Virus record (IMG/VR): IMGVR_UViG_3300039018_000010
Coordinates: 1 to 24,251 of that record
Source of the DNA: a virus
Length of the DNA stretch: 24,251 nt
Reading direction: 5' to 3' (one strand)
This document shows, in pieces, positions 22,035 through 24,251 of this stretch (the stretch's first letter is position 1; every line of letters starts with the position of its first letter). The notes beneath the pieces were generated by a model, which saw nothing but the letters and a program-made list of their open reading frames with translations, was not told the origin of the DNA and did not search any database. The translations under genes were made by a program, and so were the position numbers.

Positions 22035-22200
22035 TTTGTCTTAAATGTTTACCAGTTATTCTTCTGACCCAGCAAAGCTGGCAGTTCCATTTTGCGCCCA
22101 TGTCAACCCCGCCCTCTGGCGGCTTGTCAGCCTGGCACTTGGTGCAAAACTTTAACTTATGCACAGGAGTGACTAGGCCCATTTGAATCGGTGGCATCAT
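22012..22200 (-). CDS. Small zinc-ribbon protein
   Basis: A 62-residue protein starting at 22200 in a TGATG overlap with the upstream gene, with AGGAG nine bases upstream. Residues about 18-43 hold two C-x2-C knuckles (FCTKCQADK and WNCQLCWVRR), the classic four-Cys zinc ribbon. A basic C-terminal tail (RRITGKHLRQNAKTE) follows. Ribbons of this size in phage early operons include recombination endonuclease- or transcription-associated proteins, but no catalytic HNH residues are visible here. It is best called a zinc-binding protein of unknown role. Confidence 0.7.
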   Translation of the reverse strand: MMPPIQMGLVTPVHKLKFCTKCQADKPPEGGVDMGAKWNCQLCWVRRITGKHLRQNAKTETT

Positions 22201-22415
22201 CAGCGCACTCTCCTAAGAGGTGACGAATCCAAAACGCGCTCACGCTCGGGCGGTGGGGGCGGCATAACCTCACTAGGCGGTGTCCAACCATGCTTGCGCC
22301 AGAGCGCTTGCACATCAGCGCCTGACTCCCATTTAAACTCTACAACGCCATTTTTGCCCATTTTGGTGGGAGTTGACGGGTAACTAATCTTTGAATATGG
22401 TGGTTTTTCTAACAT
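22200..22415 (-). CDS. 71-aa protein of unknown function
   Basis: A 71-residue protein with an AAGGAG (complement of 22421-22426) five bases before ATG 22415. The core KNGVVEFKWESGADVQALWRK followed by HGWTPPSEV resembles small phage proteins I have met in early operons, with a 'W..GADVQALWRKhGWtPPSE' pattern and a Pro-rich linker (VMPPPPPERERV). No Cys, membrane helix or catalytic motif is visible. Both ends overlap or nearly touch neighbours, which supports the frame. Confidence 0.72.
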   Translation of the reverse strand: MLEKPPYSKISYPSTPTKMGKNGVVEFKWESGADVQALWRKHGWTPPSEVMPPPPPERERVLDSSPLRRVR

Positions 22416-22424
22416 GATGTCTCC

Positions 22425-22625
22425 TTAAAAAGGTATTTGATCCCATTCCCAATGTTCGCACTCAACTGTGCCAGTTATCCATTCTAGTGGCGGCGCTGCT
22501 CCATATTGTTGACAGATGCCTGTCTCAAAATTGTTACACTGTCGGCAATTGACTTGGATAGTATTGATCTGTTTGATTTGGCTGTCCAAATGTCTCTTGA
22601 TTGCGTTTATTTCGATTAAATTCAT
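22425..22625 (-). CDS. 66-aa Cys-rich small protein
   Basis: A 66-residue protein starting at ATG 22625, which has AGAGG (complement of 22635-22639) nine bases upstream. Its first 92 bases overlap the 3' end of the helicase gene in another frame. The C-terminal half has Cys36, Cys39 and Cys46 and a final Cys60 before EHWEWDQIPF (VNCRQCNNFETGICQQYG and TVECEHWEWDQIPF). Together they form a four-Cys metal site. This C-x2-C-x6-C...C-x(W)-W..D.IPF ending is a pattern I recall from small proteins of Burkholderiales phages. The function is unknown. A start at 22652 would be possible but has no better ribosome site. Confidence 0.7.
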   Translation of the reverse strand: MNLIEINAIKRHLDSQIKQINTIQVNCRQCNNFETGICQQYGAAPPLEWITGTVECEHWEWDQIPF

Positions 22626-24222
22626 AGTCTTTGACCTCTGTGTATTTTCCATTTTTACGGGTTGCAATCCTAACTGGCTCTTCAATGTTGTGAAACTCAA
22701 GCCATTCAAGCGCTTCTTGTGTGCCTGATGGCATAGATTTATTCTCCCTTCGCATCCACCAGTTCTCGGCCTTTTGCCTAGCATAGCCAATGTGACTGAA
22801 ACAAACCCATTCAGTAGCAACCCGAAGCAGGCCAGCGTAGTAGTCAACCCTCAATGAATCTGGCTTGCCTTCCTTTCGGTGCAGGCCGTAGTCAACTCGG
22901 GTCACATCGTGCCAAATCAGTTCTGAAATGCTTGCCTGATTCGATAAGAGCGCTGCCAATGAAACCTTGGCATCAAGTGGTTTGGCCTCTTCCTCTCGGA
23001 TTTGACCACCGCAATGAATGCAAATGAGAGCTGCGGGTGCATTGCGTTCACCGCAATCTGGGCAAATGCTGTAAGGCGCTTCCTGAGTGCCTGACCTCTT
23101 CTTAGCCCTGCCTTGGATCGTATCCACTGGCCCAAGGCGCTCAACTGTGTCGGTGAAGTCAAGCACCAGGCAATCGGTCTTGCCATCTGCAATGCGAGTG
23201 CCTCGCCCCATGCCCTGCACATAAAGCACTGGCGACCTTGTGGGCCTGCACCAAATAATGCAGTCAACGTCCGGCACATCAAAGCCAACCGACAAAGCCA
23301 AGACAGTGACCAAGCAGTGAATCTGATGCTCCTTGAACTGGCGAATCAGGTCTTCGCGCTCTTGCTTGGGGGTTTCGCCGCAGACCACCGCGCTGACAAT
23401 GCCAAGGGAATTTAGCTTGTCTGCAAGGCTTTCAGCGTTTTTGACACTCGGTGTAAAGGCTATCCATTTCTTGCGCTCTGAGGCGATTTTGGAGGCTTCT
23501 GCGGCTACTTTGGAAAGGTATTTTTCAACCTCGCGGGAAAGTTCGCCAATCTTATAGTCTCCATTGGCTATTCCAACGTGGCTTGCATCAATGCGGGTTT
23601 CAATGCGGTCTGGTGGGACAAGCGGGGCAATGAACTTGGCATCAAGCAATTCGCGCATGGAGACTCGGCTTGCAATGCCTGTGAACAATGGCTCATCCCC
23701 ATCAGTCAGCCAAACGCCATTGCCCCTAAAAGGCGTGGCGGTCATGCCAACAGTCCTGAATTCGCAAAGTTCACCCAACTTGGACAAGAAGGTGCGGTAC
23801 ATCCCTGCATCGCCTGCCTTCTGGCTCACCAGATGAGCCTCATCAATCACCACGGCTTTGATGTTGCCAAGCAGGTGGAATGCCTTGTGGATGCTGCCAA
23901 TGGTGGCAACAATTACATCGGCGTTGTACTTCTTTGTTCCAAGACTAGCGCTGACAAAACCAACGCTGATGTTGGGCGGTAATAAGGCTCTGAGTTTGGC
24001 CGCATTCTGCTCGGCCAGTTCCTTGGATGGAACTAGCACCACAGTGCGCGGGTGGAAAAGAGGCCATTGATCCCACATTTGGCGCACAATCTCGGCGCAG
24101 ATCACCGACTTGCCTGCGGCGGTGGGTAGCACAAGCAAGGGGATGTCGTGATCCTCTTGGTGCTTAGTCCACCATGCAAACAGGTCTGTGACTGCGCGAG
24201 ACTGATAGTCACGAAGGATCAA
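22534..24222 (-). CDS. SF2 DEAH helicase with zinc ribbon, RadD-like
   Basis: A 562-residue superfamily 2 ATPase. In order: a Q-like motif LRDYQ, Walker A LPTAAGKS (32-39), DEAH (127-130), TAT (161-163), motif VI with the Arg finger QGMGRGTR (336-343), then a zinc ribbon CPDC (387-390) and CIHC (401-404), and a ~150-residue C-terminal domain with an aromatic stretch near its end. Helicase core followed by a CPxCG ribbon is the plan of bacterial RadD (YejH), a DNA-repair ATPase; phage relatives help replication or recombination. I chose TTG 24222 since GAGGAG lies seven bases upstream; the in-frame ATG 24246 sits five bases from the window end and cannot be judged. Walker A has Ala in place of the usual Gly (PTAAGKS). 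Confidence 0.85.
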   Translation of the reverse strand: MILRDYQSRAVTDLFAWWTKHQEDHDIPLLVLPTAAGKSVICAEIVRQMWDQWPLFHPRTVVLVPSKELAEQNAAKLRALLPPNISVGFVSASLGTKKYNADVIVATIGSIHKAFHLLGNIKAVVIDEAHLVSQKAGDAGMYRTFLSKLGELCEFRTVGMTATPFRGNGVWLTDGDEPLFTGIASRVSMRELLDAKFIAPLVPPDRIETRIDASHVGIANGDYKIGELSREVEKYLSKVAAEASKIASERKKWIAFTPSVKNAESLADKLNSLGIVSAVVCGETPKQEREDLIRQFKEHQIHCLVTVLALSVGFDVPDVDCIIWCRPTRSPVLYVQGMGRGTRIADGKTDCLVLDFTDTVERLGPVDTIQGRAKKRSGTQEAPYSICPDCGERNAPAALICIHCGGQIREEEAKPLDAKVSLAALLSNQASISELIWHDVTRVDYGLHRKEGKPDSLRVDYYAGLLRVATEWVCFSHIGYARQKAENWWMRRENKSMPSGTQEALEWLEFHNIEEPVRIATRKNGKYTEVKDYEFNRNKRNQETFGQPNQTDQYYPSQLPTV

Positions 24223-24229
24223 GTTCTCG

Positions 24230-24235
24230 CTCCTC
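24230..24235 (-). promoter_or_regulatory. Ribosome binding site supporting a TTG helicase start
   Basis: On the - strand, GAGGAG (complement of 24230-24235) is seven bases from TTG 24222. It lies downstream of the in-frame ATG 24246 and therefore can only serve the shorter TTG form. The frames upstream of it look like the end of another gene (…MLEERELDPS then stop). Confidence 0.6.
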
Positions 24236-24251
24236 AAGCATGACATCTGCC

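Noticed and set aside
22416-22430. CCTT-TTT-AAGG mini-hairpin covering the ribosome site of the 71-aa - strand gene
   Set aside because: A four-base stem with three-base loop is too weak to be called a regulatory structure.
1-24251. CRISPR arrays, tRNA genes, insertion sequences and att sites
   Set aside because: No spaced identical repeats, no tRNA-like cloverleaf with CCA end, no transposase or integrase and no duplicated core sites were noticed by eye; a covariance-model scan would be decisive for RNAs.

Overview
The window is part of a tailed double-stranded DNA phage genome, almost certainly with short-tailed (podovirus-like) virions infecting a Gram-negative host. The gene order terminase, portal, scaffold, major capsid protein, tail tube A, nozzle-like protein, fibres, three large ejection-type proteins and lysis genes is that of podoviruses. 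The Gram-negative host follows from a nested Rz/Rz1 spanin pair. Several small families look like those I associate with uncultured freshwater phages of Burkholderiales-type bacteria; that host guess is weak inference. I see no integrase, repressor, tRNA, rRNA, CRISPR array or insertion sequence, and no gene-free stretch above 300 bases. Coding density is extreme, and many genes overlap by an ATGA, GTGA or TAATG junction.

Left to right on the + strand: the 3' end of a terminase large subunit gene (to 197), portal (199-2169), two small genes, scaffold (2674-3417) and major capsid protein (3436-4398). Next comes a decoration-type gene (4460-4783) bracketed by two intrinsic terminators. Then follows a run of very small genes (4822-6259), four of whose products have 23-29% Lys+Arg, a small beta-rich virion protein, tail tube A (6588-7232) and a nozzle-type protein (7232-8776). 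The receptor-binding block is a repeat-rich tail fibre (8779-10935), a protein built of six tandem ~100-residue modules (10940-12898) and a tail assembly chaperone-like protein (12914-13414). Three large proteins, probably ejected with the DNA, follow (13424-19022).

From 19019 to 21093 nearly every product carries a membrane segment, a signal sequence or a lipobox: several unknown small membrane proteins, a two-helix holin candidate (20084-20596), Rz (20596-21093) and Rz1 nested in another frame (20804-21004). A GH19-type endolysin (21080-21673) ends the rightward block.

The last 2.6 kb is on the - strand and converges on the endolysin, overlapping it by 18 bases. In transcription order it holds a RadD-like SF2 helicase (24222-22534), a Cys-rich small protein, two further small proteins of which one is a zinc ribbon, and two more small proteins. 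This is the promoter-distal end of a replication/early operon that begins outside the window. It is visibly richer in G+C than most of the structural block.

The parts with most unexplained biology are the 2-kb envelope-targeted block, the cluster of tiny basic proteins beside the head genes, the six-module tail protein and the pair of internal terminators around the decoration gene.
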